From Phycomyces blakesleeanus NRRL 1555(-) (taxonomy: Eukaryota > Mucoromycota > Mucoromycetes > Mucorales > Phycomycetaceae), in contig NW_017265192.1 of assembly GCF_001638985.1 (NCBI RefSeq), positions 159,681 through 223,680 of the forward strand: 64,000 nt of DNA. Direction: 5' to 3'. Position numbers and translations under genes: made by a program. Numbering within the stretch: position 1 is the stretch's first letter; each line of letters begins with the position of its first letter. The notes beneath the pieces were generated by a model that searched no databases, was not told the DNA's origin, and saw nothing but the letters and a program-made list of their open reading frames with translations. This document shows, in pieces, positions 23,150 to 35,663 of the stretch.

Positions 23150-25372
23150 TATCTGTATTTTTATATAATAAAATAATAAGTTTCTGGTATATATTGCTTG
23201 ATATTTCTATTTTAATAAATTTTTAAGAGAGTACTTTACACGTAAAGAATTGTAGAGTAATTGAGTGATTAAACAATTATGTTAATGATTAAGTGAGCAA
23301 GTTGAGCAAGTGTATGAGTGTGTAAATACTTCTTTATTTAAATGATCGAGGAGATCGAAATATATTATTTTGAAAAAAATTGAGCTAGAAAACAACTTCT
23401 TTAGGTATATAGTAAGTAACAATTGTTTTATGAAACATATAAAGCTATAATTAGTAGACAATTTTTTTTTCAAAGTAAGAGAAACAGTCTAATAACTTTT
23501 TCAGGGTCTACGGCTTTTTCAAACACTGTTTTTTATTTTCCCACCTTTTTCTGTTTTTCTCTACTCTTTAATAATATTAATAAAAATAACACTCTTTTAA
23601 TCCTACTATGTTTCACTTTAGGCACCCTTAATATATACATATGATGCAGGTGTCTTTCATTATACAAGAGGTACTTTACTATTAAATATATCATTATTTT
23701 ACTAACTATAAATTACTTTAAATAGCCATTACATATATTTCTCTGATATAACCGGTGCAGACAAAAAAAAACACAAAAACATATTGGTGGCATGTACGTA
23801 TATATCTATATCAACATCTTCTTCCCAGTATTAAAAACAATATCTAACATCTACTTTAAATATAGCTCACCCTTGATTTACATATGGTCAGTAAAAACAA
23901 ATCATTTAAAGAATATAAGGGTACGTGTTATTCATTTTATTATTGTGTTGTTTTTATTTTGTTTTGTTTTTTTATATCAGCATTCTCACTCTCCTTTTTT
24001 ATAGTTGAAATGGTTCTTCACATTCTTATATGACCGGTACTCAAGGACAAGACATGTTCCTTTAGTAAATATGTATGTATATGTTTTATATTCCTTTCTT
24101 TGTAATATATACTTGAATGACGCATTGGCTCGTAGCTTTTGATAATATAAATCTGTGTTTTATTCCATTATTAACAAATTATTCTAACAGTATGTAAGTA
24201 TCTTTCTACTCCCTTTAATCAAATAGCTTCAGTAAGCATATATACTCACTATCCAAGTTTATTAATTCAAAAAATTCTGAAACAAAATTTATAAGAAGTA
24301 CAATATAACAGATTAGTGTATTTAATAGTAATACTATATAGAATTCTTATTATTGCCAAAAAAAAAGGCTTTTTTTATCCAAAATAAAAACAAATAAAAA
24401 ACCATTTTTCAAAACAAAACAATATCCAATTGAGTAACTCGTGCTTAGCATTTGCACCTATGAGAATTTTTTCTTCGATTCATTTAGCCAATAAACATTA
24501 AAGAAGTGCCCTGTTATTACGCCTGTTATTACAAAAACAAGGCCTACATCAAATTACAGGTATAATCAGCGGTAGATAATACATTGTTCTGCATTTGGAA
24601 TAGTCTATATAATTGATCCCCGAGAACAGTTGATACACAGACCTTATACCTAAACTCCCGGTTTTTATTTTTGGAATAAGATAGTATTCAATTATTTTTG
24701 ACACTTTATTCAATAACTTGTCAACTATGATTTCCTTAATATTTACGAGTAATTCATTTTTATGTGACAAAATATCCCGATAATCAAAACCTATTATTAT
24801 AATAATTCCCAATGGTTTTTGCAGTGTAAGTTTTTGAAAAAGAAAGAAAAATTTAATTTTAAAAGTTAATCAAACTGTGGGCAAACCAGTAATTTCAACT
24901 CACAAGTTGATAATACTAGAAAGTTCCAGCAGAATCAATAGTATTCTCAACTCGACTTTCAGTTTAATCAACTTGCTACTACCATATTTAGAAATTTCGG
25001 AGTAAAAATAAAGACATTTCATTGGAGGATCCCATTTTTTATTTCCAAAAAAAATGAGTTATGATACTATAGCGTTTATAACTCTTGCACATACAGTGCT
25101 AGATGATCTTAAAACCTAGTGGAAAAAATATCAACTATAGTATATCATGTTATTTCAGTACTGTTTACCCATATATATATGTCAGTATTTTCTTACTTTT
25201 TTCCGGTGTTTGTTTATTAGGCGGTTTAATTTTAGGTGATAAATTTACTTTTTGTCAATCTTTTCAAAAAACATAGTTTTTTTAGCTTCAAATTAGATTT
25301 TTAGTAATGTTTTAATTATTATAGACCAAAACAAAGGTACAAAAGCAGAAAACTGCCATTTTTTCTGTAGTG
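23150..25372. other. accessory-gene upstream region and right end of element A
   Basis: 2.2 kb of AT-rich DNA without a convincing gene. The right terminus CTGTAGTG (25372) is preceded by AACTGCCATTTTTT, the same 14-mer that marks the subterminal DNA of the CACTA copies. Elements C, E and G have gene-poor regions of similar length in the same place. Confidence 0.5.
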
Positions 25373-25375
25373 TAA

Positions 25376-27454
25376 ATTAAAATTAGATGTTCAAGACTTT
25401 ATTACTAATTAAAAAAGTTGAAAACAATTGAAAAAGATAATATTATTACAGCTAATAAAAATAATAAAACACAATTTAAAAATTGATTTGTAATGTATTA
25501 AGTTTGTTGTGGATTGTAATGGATCACTTGGCAAATAAAATACAATGATAATAGAATAAAGTAGAAGACAGATACACTAAAAGACAGCAAGCAGCAATAG
25601 TTAACAGATAAGAAAAGAAAGAACAACTAATAGAATCATTGTTAAAAATAAGAGAGAGGGAAAGGTATATAGAAAGAGAATGACAAAAACAGAAAAAAGT
25701 AATAACTAACAAGGAGACCAAAACTAACAAACAATCTTCCTAAAACCAAGAAATCAATATGTTATGTTGCAAGATGATATAAATTACAAAGAAAAAAAAA
25801 CAAGAAAAAAATACTGAATTGGATCAAAAGATAATATTTTAGTGAATAAAATTGCTTCTTTTTTATAGTCGATAAGATTTAGAATTGCTAATAGAAGTTA
25901 AGAAAAATAAAGATAGTAAAAATAAAATGATAAGTAATTGATATGGCAAGAATAAAATATATGGATAAAGATACAATAAAAATATAATAATAAAAGTACT
26001 GATGTTGCGCAGAGATGTTAGAAAATGAATTGTGTGCATTGTAGAAAAGAAAGGTTACTAGCATGGGGAACCATGATTTTAAATGAGTACAATGTAGACA
26101 AATATGTTAACAAGGGAAAAGGAAAAAGTATTGTATATAAAAAGAACAGGGAATGGAAATGAGATTTTTCCTGTGCACAGAAAAATTCTCCTCTTAATAC
26201 CAAGGGCACAGCACCACATAAACAAACCGTTGATGTCAGCCTCTTATAACTGAGACGGCACATCATGACACAGCACCAGACAAACTCACTGAGCAGACTG
26301 ACCTTCCGGTACTGGACACTACGACATGGCCAAAAGCTGGACATGCCCATAACACATGTGATACACTGACATGTGTGATACTCTATTGTATGTATGGTGT
26401 GTACAAGAAAAGCAAGGTACGGGTAGTAATAAGAATTGAATTCTGTAATAAAGTAAAGTTATTTAAATTGGGAAACAATTGTATAAAAATGTAAAATAAA
26501 TAAGAGAAACTACTTCTAGAAGAGAAAAATAGAAGGAATTTTATAAGGGAAAGAATATCTGGAACTAGCAAAAGGAAATGAATAATGCTAATGTAAAATA
26601 AACTAAGTTAAGGGAAATGTTTAGAGAATAGAAGATTGAAAATTAACTAAGATAATTTTTAAGATAATTTTAAAATAAAAAATAAAGGGAAAATTCAACA
26701 AAACAAAAATCATAAAATTCAAGAGGAAGAAAAATAATAGAAAATAAATAATAAAAAATAGTCAATCATCCACAAAGACTTGACAAAAAAAATAGTAAAC
26801 AGAAGAAAAATTTATAAAAGAGATCAGAAAAAGTAAACAACATCTTTAGAAAAAACTTTTGTATTAGAAAAATTCAACAATTGTTTATTGATTGATTTTT
26901 GAAGGGTTATTTATACTACTTATTGAATAAAATTTATGGTAAGAATAGATTACATTGATATCTCAGAGATAATTGAAATAAAAAAGATAGATAAAATAAT
27001 TATAATCAAGATTTATCATGAAAGAAAAATAAATGAAGTTATAATACATAACTACAAAGAATAGAAAACATTGGAAGAAGTATGTTTTAAAGAAATAAAA
27101 AAACTACAGTTAACAATTTTAGTAAAGTAGTGTTGAGAGGAAAACGTCACATTTAGTGTGTAAGAAAAGTAAGAAAAATAAAAGAGGGAGAAACTAATTT
27201 TGGTAAAGAATAAAGGGAAGAGAAATTTATTTTCAGAAAATTGGAAGAAGAATAAAAATAAAAATAATGAGAAGTCAAATTTTAGAATAAGAAATAAAAT
27301 TAATATAAATAAAATTAAAATTAAAAATTAAAAAAACAATTATAATTGGGGGTTTGAGACTTTGTGACTGATTAAAAAAGTTAAAATCGATTGAAAAAGA
27401 ACTAATACTGCGGTTAATACATTTTATAGCGCACCAGATGAAAACTATAATTAC
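25376..27454. repeat. purine-rich repeat R1 upstream of tRNA-Met
   Basis: About 2 kb, strongly A/G-rich on +, without a supported gene. The part 26760-27260 aligns with 47457-48900 (R2, upstream of tRNA-His) once two solo LTRs are removed from R2. Shared blocks include CAATTGTTTATTGATTG, GATGAAGTTATAATA and GTCACATTTAGTGTG. A degenerate direct repeat of about 60 bp lies near both ends (25395-25456 and 27358-27418). It may be the non-coding end of a tRNA-seeking element or an old duplication; I cannot decide. Confidence 0.6.
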
Positions 27455-27478
27455 AGCTGAATAGCGCAGAGGAAGCGC

Positions 27479-27518
<40 letters not shown>

Positions 27519-27526
27519 TTCAGCTA
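27455..27526 (+). tRNA. tRNA-Met (anticodon CAU)
   Basis: A 72-nt cloverleaf: acceptor AGCTGAA pairs with TTCAGCT, D-arm AGCGCAGAGGAAGCGC, anticodon stem TTGGG/CCCAA around loop CCCATAA, and T-arm GGAGGATCGAAACCTCC with discriminator A. No intron. The elongator-like T-loop (TCGAAAC) argues for elongator rather than initiator. A weak T-run follows. Confidence 0.93.
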
Positions 27527-27549
27527 CAATTTTTAAAAAGTTTTGTTTT

Positions 27550-27860
27550 TGTTGTCGGACACTATTGTGTCGTACCCGAATTCTTGTCAGCCAATCAGAA
27601 TGATGATTACACAGAATTCTCTGTCAGGTCTCGATCTGGTATTTCTTTTCTGGCACTTGTAACTAAGTCACAGAATCAATATCACTGGGGATCGTTAAGT
27701 TTTTAAGAATAGTTTTTAGATAAGAATAAAGATGTCTTTTTATTAAATGTATTTCCTGACTATTTATACAAAATGATAATTGATTTCTGGCTAAAAGAAT
27801 AGCTATGATAATATGTCTTAGATGCTTGTTGTCCAGTAATATCTTTTACAAGTATATTCA
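27550..27860 (-). repeat. LTR of a Ty3/gypsy-type element next to tRNA-Met
   Basis: The proposed LTR reads on - from TGAATATACTTG (27860) to CCGACAACA (27550), lying about 24 bp downstream of the tRNA and just 3' of the pol fragment at 27916-28496. A segment CTGGCACTTGTAACTAAGTC..CAGAATCAATA (about 27648-27685) matches a segment near 51720-51755, and CACTGGGGATC recurs near 49211 downstream of tRNA-His. Boundaries are approximate because only one LTR is present. Confidence 0.5.
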
Positions 27861-27915
27861 CCATCTTAAATATCTAAAACATATGTGAAAGACCAATTAG
27901 CAAAGTCAAGGACTT

Positions 27916-28496
27916 TTATCCTAAAAAGTCAACCATTGCTGGTTGCTTGTAACTCCCGATTTTGGTTACCAATGTCAACTCTGACATTATCCCCTCCTGG
28001 CTTTGTGATTGTCCATGAGCACCAATGTCATCAGGTGAAGCCACAGGGTCAACCGCGTCATTTGGAATTTTGGTGTCAAGGAGTGTCATGGCAGCAAGCC
28101 AGGCTGAGCAATAGGCGGTTGGATTGTACCAAGTGTCATTAGGGGCATCACCATTTGTCTTGTATAACCAGTCGACGTGAACCCATGATGCAAGAGGTTT
28201 TCCTTCCATGGTTTTGAGCTGATACGTACCATATTTGTTGTTCTTGTTCATCACAATAAATGGACCCTTGAACTGTGGCTCCAAACCAAAACGACCTTCA
28301 TGCGTGAGCTTGACGTGATTACCAATCTCAAACAATACTTTCTTGATCACTGCGTCCCATTTTTCTTTGTCCTTTGAGCTCATGACGCTCATGCACAACT
28401 CAGCAGCTTCCCTGGCTCTACCAACATTTTCCAGTTGGTCTGCTGTCTGGTTGGCTATGACATGTGGGTCTTTTGAGATAGTCTTGTCGAGGTAAG
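27916..28496 (-). pseudogene. Ty3/gypsy pol, C-terminal end (integrase tail)
   Basis: The open frame starts abruptly at AYLDKTISKDPHVIANQTAD and ends PAMVDFLG. It contains a classic integrase C-terminal GPF/Y module: FEIGNHVKLTHEG, EPQFKGPFIVMNKNNK, and SWVHVDWLYK. Protease, reverse transcriptase, RNase H and the integrase core are missing. The coding sequence is cut exactly where the CACTGG end of element E begins (28497). Known: this module lies at the C-terminus of Ty3/gypsy integrases. A frame-keeping but 5'-deleted relic. Confidence 0.85.
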
Positions 28497-28523
28497 CACT
28501 GGAAAAATAACAATAAATACACA

Positions 28524-30525
28524 TGGGGAAATTCAGGCATACTATTGTGAATATTCCGCATTTTACAGTGGGGTTTTGCCTATTTCCACTGGTACCAAAG
28601 CTGATCTGGTTACATGTGCACAGACCTGCTATCTACAAGTGTAAAGTTCGATAGCACTAGTGAAGTTGGGGTCAATAGTAATTTTATATCTTTGTATATA
28701 ATAGAGTACCAAGAAAACTTTATTTCAAACTTTGTTTTTTTGCTGTAATACAATCTGTTTCCATGTTAAAGGTTAATAATCAGGGACTACGTCGCATGTG
28801 TATTGTTGAACTATCCCTGGGTGAATAGTTAGAACCATGGACATTTTATTGCTTATAAGCCAATCATTAACACTCTTTATTATGAGGTCATAGATTATCT
28901 GCTCCACCAATTACTTGATATTCAATTATTATTGGTTTGAATTATAGTTTATTTTTGTATTTATTAGAAAAAATAGAATGATTCTAGGTTGATAGTATTG
29001 GAATAATATTATATGCCTCGGGCCGTCTTCACTGGTATCCTTCATATGACTCAAATCAAGCAGTGCTTTATATATAATGTTTGTAAACCCTCATATTCAG
29101 TAGTTATCTTTGGCACAGATACTATTTAACATAATAGAAGAGAAGTTAGATGTGTACTTAAATATTTACATGTTGTGAGTGATATATTAATTTGAGGATA
29201 CATACAATATAATGACTGAAGAAGATAAAAATAAAACTTTGAGAGTTCGAGGCATGGCGCCAAGTATAATTTCTTTAACAATGAAAATAATATAGAGAAG
29301 TTAGTTGGAGTGAATTGGGTGACAGAATATGTAATGAACGTATCCAAAGAAAGTCAATTTATTTGTAGACCTAGATAGTACTTGTCAAGAGTTGATATAA
29401 CCTTTAGTAAAAAACATATATTAATATACAGTATAAATAATACTATCATACATATTAAGAGAATAAAAGAAGAAGTCTTACCATGTCAATGATGGTGCCA
29501 AGAGATAGAGGTTCTTGATGCATTGCATGTTTGGCAGATGAACATTCATCTGTAATAAAAATTATATTCTGTCAGATAAATATTAAAAGTAAATAAAAAA
29601 TAAAATATTACCGTGTTGATGGTCTTGTTTAATTGTAGGGAATATTTTTGGCAATATTGTCTATAAAAAAGAAGGAGAAAAGTCAGAATAATTTTATATG
29701 ATGATGACATGAAGTATAGTTACTAACCTGGACTAATCCGGATAGCCATTGTAAAGAGAATACATCAGATGGAAAAAACACGCTAGTATCTATGACAACT
29801 GAAATAATAATTATTATTTAGTTACATTTGAAGAAAAGAATTGCTTTAAAAAAAAAGAAGATATGTTACCAAAAAAGTTTGCAAATATAGTAAAACACTA
29901 AGAGAGTATATATGTATCTATGACAACAGAATGTGTTAATCTTGTTGTTGTCTGTACAGAAGTATTTTTAAGAAGAATGTATCTTACCAGTAAAATTCAC
30001 AGTTATAACAAAAATCAGAAAGAGAAAGAAAAGAAAAGAAAATGGTTGATAAGGAAAAATATGGAAAAATATGGAAAAATAAAAAAAATAAGTAAATAAA
30101 ATACAAAAAAAACAAAATAGGTAATTAAAAAAAATGAAACTCAAGAAAAATATCCAAAAAGCATAATAGATATAATGGTGTAGTATCTAAAAGCAATCTT
30201 TGTATCAATTTACACAGTGTGTGTACAAGAAGTTACTTTAGATATATTCTTTTAACCAAGATCAATCAAGACTAGACATCCTTTTTTTGGAAATATAAAT
30301 ATACGTTTTTGCTACAATCTTACTCACCCTTGCTCACGCACTCTTACAATTATTCTTACTTATACTCACACTTTCTCTCTCTATCTTCCCATCTTTTTCT
30401 GTCTTTTATTTTGGTATGTTTGATAATAAATATAATTGTAGTGTATAATAGAAATTTATTCAAAGAATATAAAAGCATTAACAGTTAATACATATTTGAA
30501 CTTATATTTTTTAAATTAATAGAAT
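28524..30525. other. accessory-gene upstream region of element E
   Basis: 2 kb of AT-rich DNA without a supported gene, between the left end and the accessory gene start. Its length and position match the corresponding regions of elements A, C and G. Confidence 0.5.
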
Positions 30526-31675
30526 ATGTCTAACCAAAATGAAAGCTATCCCACTCGACGCACTCCTGCTGAGAGAGAGATGACAAACTCTCTTGCCATC
30601 TTGCGTCGTGACATGACCACTGTCATGAAAGACGTTGCTGATATCAAAGCAAAAACTTTGAACACTCCTGTGTCTGCTGTTTTGCAGAGTCAGCCGATGG
30701 CTTTAGTGCATGCTGTTGCTCCTGTGAGCATGGAAATGAATGTAGCTGGTTCTCCCACCATGGCTTCTGATGTAAAATCAGTCAACAAAACAAAAGCCTA
30801 TGTATGTATCATACATATAGTAAGTTATATCTTTAATAACTTACCAAGATTCAATAGAGACTTCTTCGGGAGCATTTGTGGGACCCTAAGTTCAAGTCAA
30901 AACATTTGGCTGAAATTCAAGCCAACAATGGCAAGCCAAGGTGGAACACGGCTGTCAACTTCAACCAGTCGCCAAACACTGAGCTGACAGAAAACCTCGT
31001 TGCCTACTTGGAAAGAAATTTTGTAGGAGCAGGACTGAGAAAAAGTGATGTTCGTGACTTTGTCTACACGAACTTCACTAGCAGAAAGCGTGCAGCTAAT
31101 AAGTCTCAGGCTAAAAAGAAGTCAGACAATGCTCGCAACAGAAGGAGTAGCCGCGAAAAGGAGGTAAGTTATACTTTATTTATTTATTATTTGAATAATT
31201 CTTATCTAAGTCATTAATTTAAAGCAAAAAAAGAAAACTAATTTAATATTTTCAACAGCACTTGAAACGTCGCAAAACAGCGTACCAGTCTAACAAGACT
31301 GCTATTGATGACGAGATGAAAAGAGATTGCTCTGGTCTCATTATAGAAGAGGCTATGTCTGTTGGTGAGTCAGACGATGGCACTTCGCCTCATGTTTCTT
31401 ATAGTGGGCTTCGTCTTCGTCGTCCAGGTTGGAGAAGTGATGAGGTAATTAGTTTTTTGAAAGTTGAAATATTGAATTTAGTTAATATATTATATTGTAT
31501 TATACTGAATAAAATATTAATGTCTTTAATATAGTACAACCACTTCATCACACTTGTTGACAAGAAAGTGATAGCTGATTTAGGCTCAAATAGCCATCAA
31601 TTGCTGTCACATGCTTTTGGCAAAACCATTGAAGGACCAGTTTCTGATGCAATTGTGTCACAGTTTCCTCAGTGA
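30526..31675 (+). CDS. accessory gene of element E (RPxWRSDE family), apparently intact
   Basis: Four exons. Exon 1 (30526-30800) encodes MSNQNESYPTRRTPAERE and the helical VMKDVADIKAK. Exon 2 (about 30857-31163) has KHLAEIQANNGKPRWNTAVN, ENLVAYLERNFVGAGL and the basic NRRSSREKE. Exon 3 (about 31258-31445) has HLKRRKTAYQSNKTAIDDEM, AMSVGESDD and RRPGWRSDE. Exon 4 (about 31535-31675) has FITLVDKKVIADLG and ends SQFPQ. Donors GTATGT, GTAAGT and GTAATT have canonical TAG/CAG acceptors. Alignment to the element A protein is colinear. The transposase of the same element is broken, so this gene has outlived its partner. DNA binding or transposase assistance is inferred from the basic blocks and linkage. 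Confidence 0.78.
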
Positions 31676-31828
31676 GCTCTTAGAAACGGGCCCTAAATAA
31701 AGTTTATATTTTTGCTCTTTTTTTTTCATTCATAACGTCTTATATTTTAAATAACCAAAAAAATGCATAAAGAGGCATTACTTTTACTTTGTTTTTTATT
31801 TAATTATTCTCATAAAAAATCATAGTGC

Positions 31829-34800
31829 TTAATTATTCATAAAGGCTTCAGGCATAATATTTTTTGGCATAGGAATGACCAGCATTCTTTCTTCATTCAT
31901 ATCAGTTACATCTACAGCAGTTGCGACCTCTAAGTGTATGCGATGTACAGGCAAGATGCTGTGATAATTATCAGCAGAGAAATCTGGCAAGTAGATTGCA
32001 ATACCTTCATCTCTGTGTTCATTGTCATTTGTCGAATTATACCATTGGATATATGCAAAAACATGCTGGTCTTGATGTAATGTTGATGCTCGGTGGTTTG
32101 GATGAAGAGGCAGAGTAAATGAATGTATAAAAAGATACTGAATTTGTCCGGTATATAGGCTTGAAGTTTGGCCATTTCTGCTATGGAAGAAAGCTTGAAC
32201 GAGTGACCCGCGCTTACCAGAACTGTTATTTCCAATATATGTTCGGCCAAGGAGATCAATTAATTTCAATTTTGTGATTCGGTTATTTATAAAATATTGT
32301 GACAATCTGGCATCATGATAAGAAATGAGATTGGACATGGCATAGGCAATTTTATAATAATCTAACAATTGAGGATAATCAATATCACTCATTGTTAATT
32401 CTTTTAAGGACTGTAAAGGAAAGGTGGACGGCGGGAGTGGTTCATTGCCTTTGATAGGTGCTGCTTGGCTTAAGGATGAGTCTATAAATTGTTGCAGTCA
32501 GAAAGGTTGTTGGTTGGTTGGAGCATAAGTGGCATAGGTTGTTATAGATGCAGTCGTAGAGGTAAGTTTTTCGAAAAGAGGAAGGAATGGAATGAGGCTT
32601 GGACATGATAACATATTTTGTACATAATCAGCTTTGTATGCGTCTGCAGTGAATTTTGTTATATAGGTTGTTTCAAACCCGTCTTTTCTGTTTGTCTTGT
32701 TATTCTTTAACAAACCATTGTATCTCTCAAAACCAAAGAGCCAATAGCCATACACGGGTCCAAAATCACGAATTGTGTCATGAAGATGGAGATGCAGGTG
32801 CATGTTGCAGGTGAGGGCTTTTGGTTCATATGTATCTTCACAAGATTGACAGAATTCTTGTAGATATCTGTGTGCTTGATCTATTTCGATGAAACTGATT
32901 GACGGCTTTACAAGTATACGGCATGCTTTTACATAGTGCATCCAGCCATTGAACATATTGGACGGAATAACTGGTTTTAGAAGCACAGGAGAGTACACCA
33001 ATACCCAAGACTTCCACTCATCTGCTTTCATGTGGGAAAAGCCCTTTCCTATATTTGTTTTTAGCTTGGTATAGTCACTAGGCAATATCATCGTTGCTGC
33101 AACTGTCTGCATTGCAAGCAGATCATTGTTTTTCATTTTTTTGATTTTTGTCCATGTTTCAATCATTCTCTTTGGTGTTCCCAGAAAAAGATTATACATG
33201 AGATCAATGATTGTTCCATGTACTAAATCAAAGTATCCAAGGCGATACAACTGCGACCATTGAACACCATATTTGACCTCCAGCTGCTGCCTTTCTGAGA
33301 GTGTACTCGCACTATTCTACTCCTCAGCATGTACACAGTTTGCTCTATCACTTCGATGGCGCCACTGGTCACAATCAAATCCACGGAAATCGACAGAAGA
33401 AGTGCCTGGTAGTCGAGAAAATTGATTGTTGCATTTGTAACAGGCACATGTGCTGTTGTGCGCGGTGAACCCACTAGTCTTTCTGGCAGCAGGTATATCG
33501 CGTGCAACCATCAATAAGGCTGCACGAACTGTTGCACTGTCTGTTTGCTGGTAGGTAGGTATCTGTATTCCAAGATAGAGCTGTATCATTTCGTCGACTA
33601 ATGGCTTGAGATAATGATTGATTTCTTCTGATTTTGGCTCTTTTGGTCCGGGCATGAGGCCAACAAGGATTGTATTTTCTGCTTTAAACCGCTCACTTCT
33701 AGGCAGGTTGTTAATCACCAGGTAGATAGCACCGCAGGAATAGCTAGTACCATCGAAAGGCTGGAACCAGTTGATGTTTAATGTCAGCATCAATGAACGA
33801 GGATGCTCAACAAAAATTTCATTGTCATTGTCCTTCAAATTGGTCCAGGCTTCACCATCGTAAACATCACACAATGTATCAGTGATCTTGAATTCTTGGT
33901 TCCAGTGCATGATCTTTTGCTCGAAATCGGGATGGAGGAAAAGAATTTTAAGAGCACATGTGAGAGACTGATATACATAAGACTTCTTTGCAACCAAACC
34001 ACCAGATAATGATTGGACCATTAATTTGCAATTACAGACAGTATGTGCAACAAGCTTTACGAAATCATAATTCAAAGGAGCAGGTACACTTTCCTCATAC
34101 ACCTTGTGGCAGTCCTGACACATGACAAATCTCTTAATCCCTTTTGTCATAGCTGAGAATCCTGTCATGCTTTGGAGACCAGAAAGACTCACAGGCAATT
34201 GGAAATCCTGCTCGTAAATCGACAAGAGCTTGTTGATGAACTTGATCAAGACAATAGCACCCTTATTGACCACATAGCGGGAAGCAAACATTACCACAAA
34301 AGTAGCAATGAATCTGTGTACCAGATTTTCAGGCATATTTGGGGTGGCAAAAGGATCTATTGTAAAAAAAAACAAAAAAAATTAACCCCCCCCCTTTTTT
34401 CAGATTTTTCTTTTTTGGTTCTTTTGATTTTTTTTGGGTCTTTTTTTATTAGTTAATTAACACGGGCTGACCTTCAGTATCGAATTCTTCGACTTCAATC
34501 TCAACAATATTCTCTTCATTGTCTTCACTTTCTTCACCGCCATTGCTTTCTTTGTCATTGTCATTTTCATCACCATCACTGCTTTCCCCATTCGACTCAT
34601 TGCTAAAAGCAACCTCATCGTCAGAAATTGGGGCTCCTTCCCAAACAGGCGAGTTGGTCTGACCGCCCATTGCTTCCATGGGTCCGGTTTGTTGGTTTGA
34701 TGTAGCTACATATAGAATTCAATTTTTAGTTTACTTCTCTTTTTATCACAATTAACGTTTCTTACTTTCAAAATCAATATCTGTGAGATTTCTTTGAACA

Positions 34801-35019
34801 GATACATCTATTGAAATAAAACATTATATAAAATAACCAAAATGAAAATGAAAATAAAAAATAAAACATACTTCTTTCACTTCTTTCCATGTCTTCATAT
34901 CTTGCTCTTTTATTGTGACGCTGGAGGGTTTGTGTAGAAACAAAGCTGTAGCCTTGTTGATTATTGCTGCATTTTGTGCAATAGCACTTCTTATTATAAA
35001 GTTCAGAAGTAGAGGACAT
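31829..35019 (-). pseudogene. Plavaka/tnp2-type transposase of element E, broken
   Basis: Exon 1 (35019 to about 34870) has KKCYCTKCSNNQQGYSF then TQTLQRHNKRAR, a CxCxxC..H zinc module. Acidic exons follow near 34800 and 34700-34450. The long exon from about 34355 carries MTGFSAMTKGIKRFVMCQDC, NLPRSERFKAENTILVGLM, ARDIPAARKTSGFTAHNSTC, IIDLMYNLFLGTPKRM and NMHLHLHLHDTIRDFGPVYG, and the C-terminal domain ends at 31829. Lesions: the first catalytic Asp is Asn (LNINWFQPFD; codon at 33770-33772), TAG at 33317-33319 replaces a conserved Trp, and TGA lies at 32498-32500. The His of the MHNLFLG motif is Tyr. The enzyme is dead in this copy. Confidence 0.88.
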
Positions 35020-35270
35020 GGTGTTTATTTTTTTATAAATGTTAAGATAAAAGGGAAACAAGTGTTACATTTACTTTATTTGTTCAAACTTTATAATAAT
35101 AATAATAATAAAATAACTTGGATGGTTATTATATCCGAGCCAATAGAAAATTACAACATGACTTTATGAACATGTACACCAAAAAACATGCTGAGATAAA
35201 AAATTGCTCTAAATATTCACATGTAACCATGAACCTTCACACAAGGGTATTCAGGGTCATTTCTCCAGTG

Positions 35271-35557
35271 AATGTCTGGTGATGAGACAGAAACTGACAC
35301 TTCTGTTGTTGCATCTCGTCCTGATTGGCATAGTGATGAGGTAATGTTTTATATAAAATGATTTTTTCTATTGTTTGATTTCTGATGTATATATACATTC
35401 ATAGTTGAATGCTGTGTTTGACTTTCTTGACAATCTTGCCAGAGATGACTTGGGAAAAAGAGCAACGCAGTTGAAGTTGCGGAGTCATGTGTTGGTACAC
35501 AAGACAATTCCTTGTGGCTTGGTTACAAAAATGCCTGCGTGGTCAAAACGCGTATAA
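35271..35557 (+). pseudogene. accessory gene of element F/B, 3' fragment
   Basis: The end of an RPxWRSDE-family accessory gene: MSGDETETDTSVVASRPDWH then SDE, a GTAATG donor near 35341, a 60-base intron, and a last exon (about 35404-35557) with FDFLDNLARDDLG and the tail MPAWSKRV. It is nearly identical to the last two exons of the element A gene. All earlier exons are missing because element E abuts at 35270. Confidence 0.85.
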
Positions 35558-35663
35558 TAAAATTTCTGTCTTTTTAGTTGCATTCTTTACCACATCTCTT
35601 TTTATGTCTATGAACTCTGTCTTATATTATTATTATTATTTAAAAAAAAGATAGAGTATTTTA

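Larger units (their letters stand above)
6394..25372 (+). mobile_element. Plavaka-like DNA transposon A, carrying two nested elements
   Basis: The left end reads CATTGCAAAAACACC, a slightly mutated form of the CACTACAAAAACATC end at 46113. The right end is placed at CTGTAGTG (25372), which read inward is CACTACAGAAAAAATGG. Both ends are flanked by taa (6391-6393 and 25373-25375), the 3-bp duplication expected for CACTA-type elements; in AT-rich DNA this match is suggestive only. Removing the two insertions (6450-11000 and 11267-18815) leaves about 6.9 kb with convergent transposase and accessory genes. Bases 6394-6449 plus 11001-11266 align continuously with the reverse complement of 45800-46113. 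Confidence 0.7.
28497..35270 (-). mobile_element. Plavaka-like DNA transposon E (6774 bp) with mismatched flanks
   Basis: The left end is CACTGGAAAAATAAC (28497). The right end read inward is CACTGGAGAAATGAC (from 35270). About 21 of 27 terminal bases match. Inside are an accessory gene on + (30526-31675) and a convergent transposase on - (35019-31829). The flanks do not form a target duplication: aag lies left inside a gypsy pol gene, aat lies right inside the accessory gene of element F. This suggests recombination between two E-type copies or a deletion after insertion. The terminal class matches element D (CACTGGAAAAATAGGG at 51540). Confidence 0.8.

Noticed and set aside
26018..26350. 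110-codon frame on - in repeat R1
   Set aside because: No counterpart in R2, composition like the surrounding repeat, and no recognisable motif.
28587..28600. CACTGGTACC as the left end of element E
   Set aside because: Only six bases match the right end; CACTGGAAAAATAAC at 28497 matches 21 of 27 and coincides with the break in gypsy pol.
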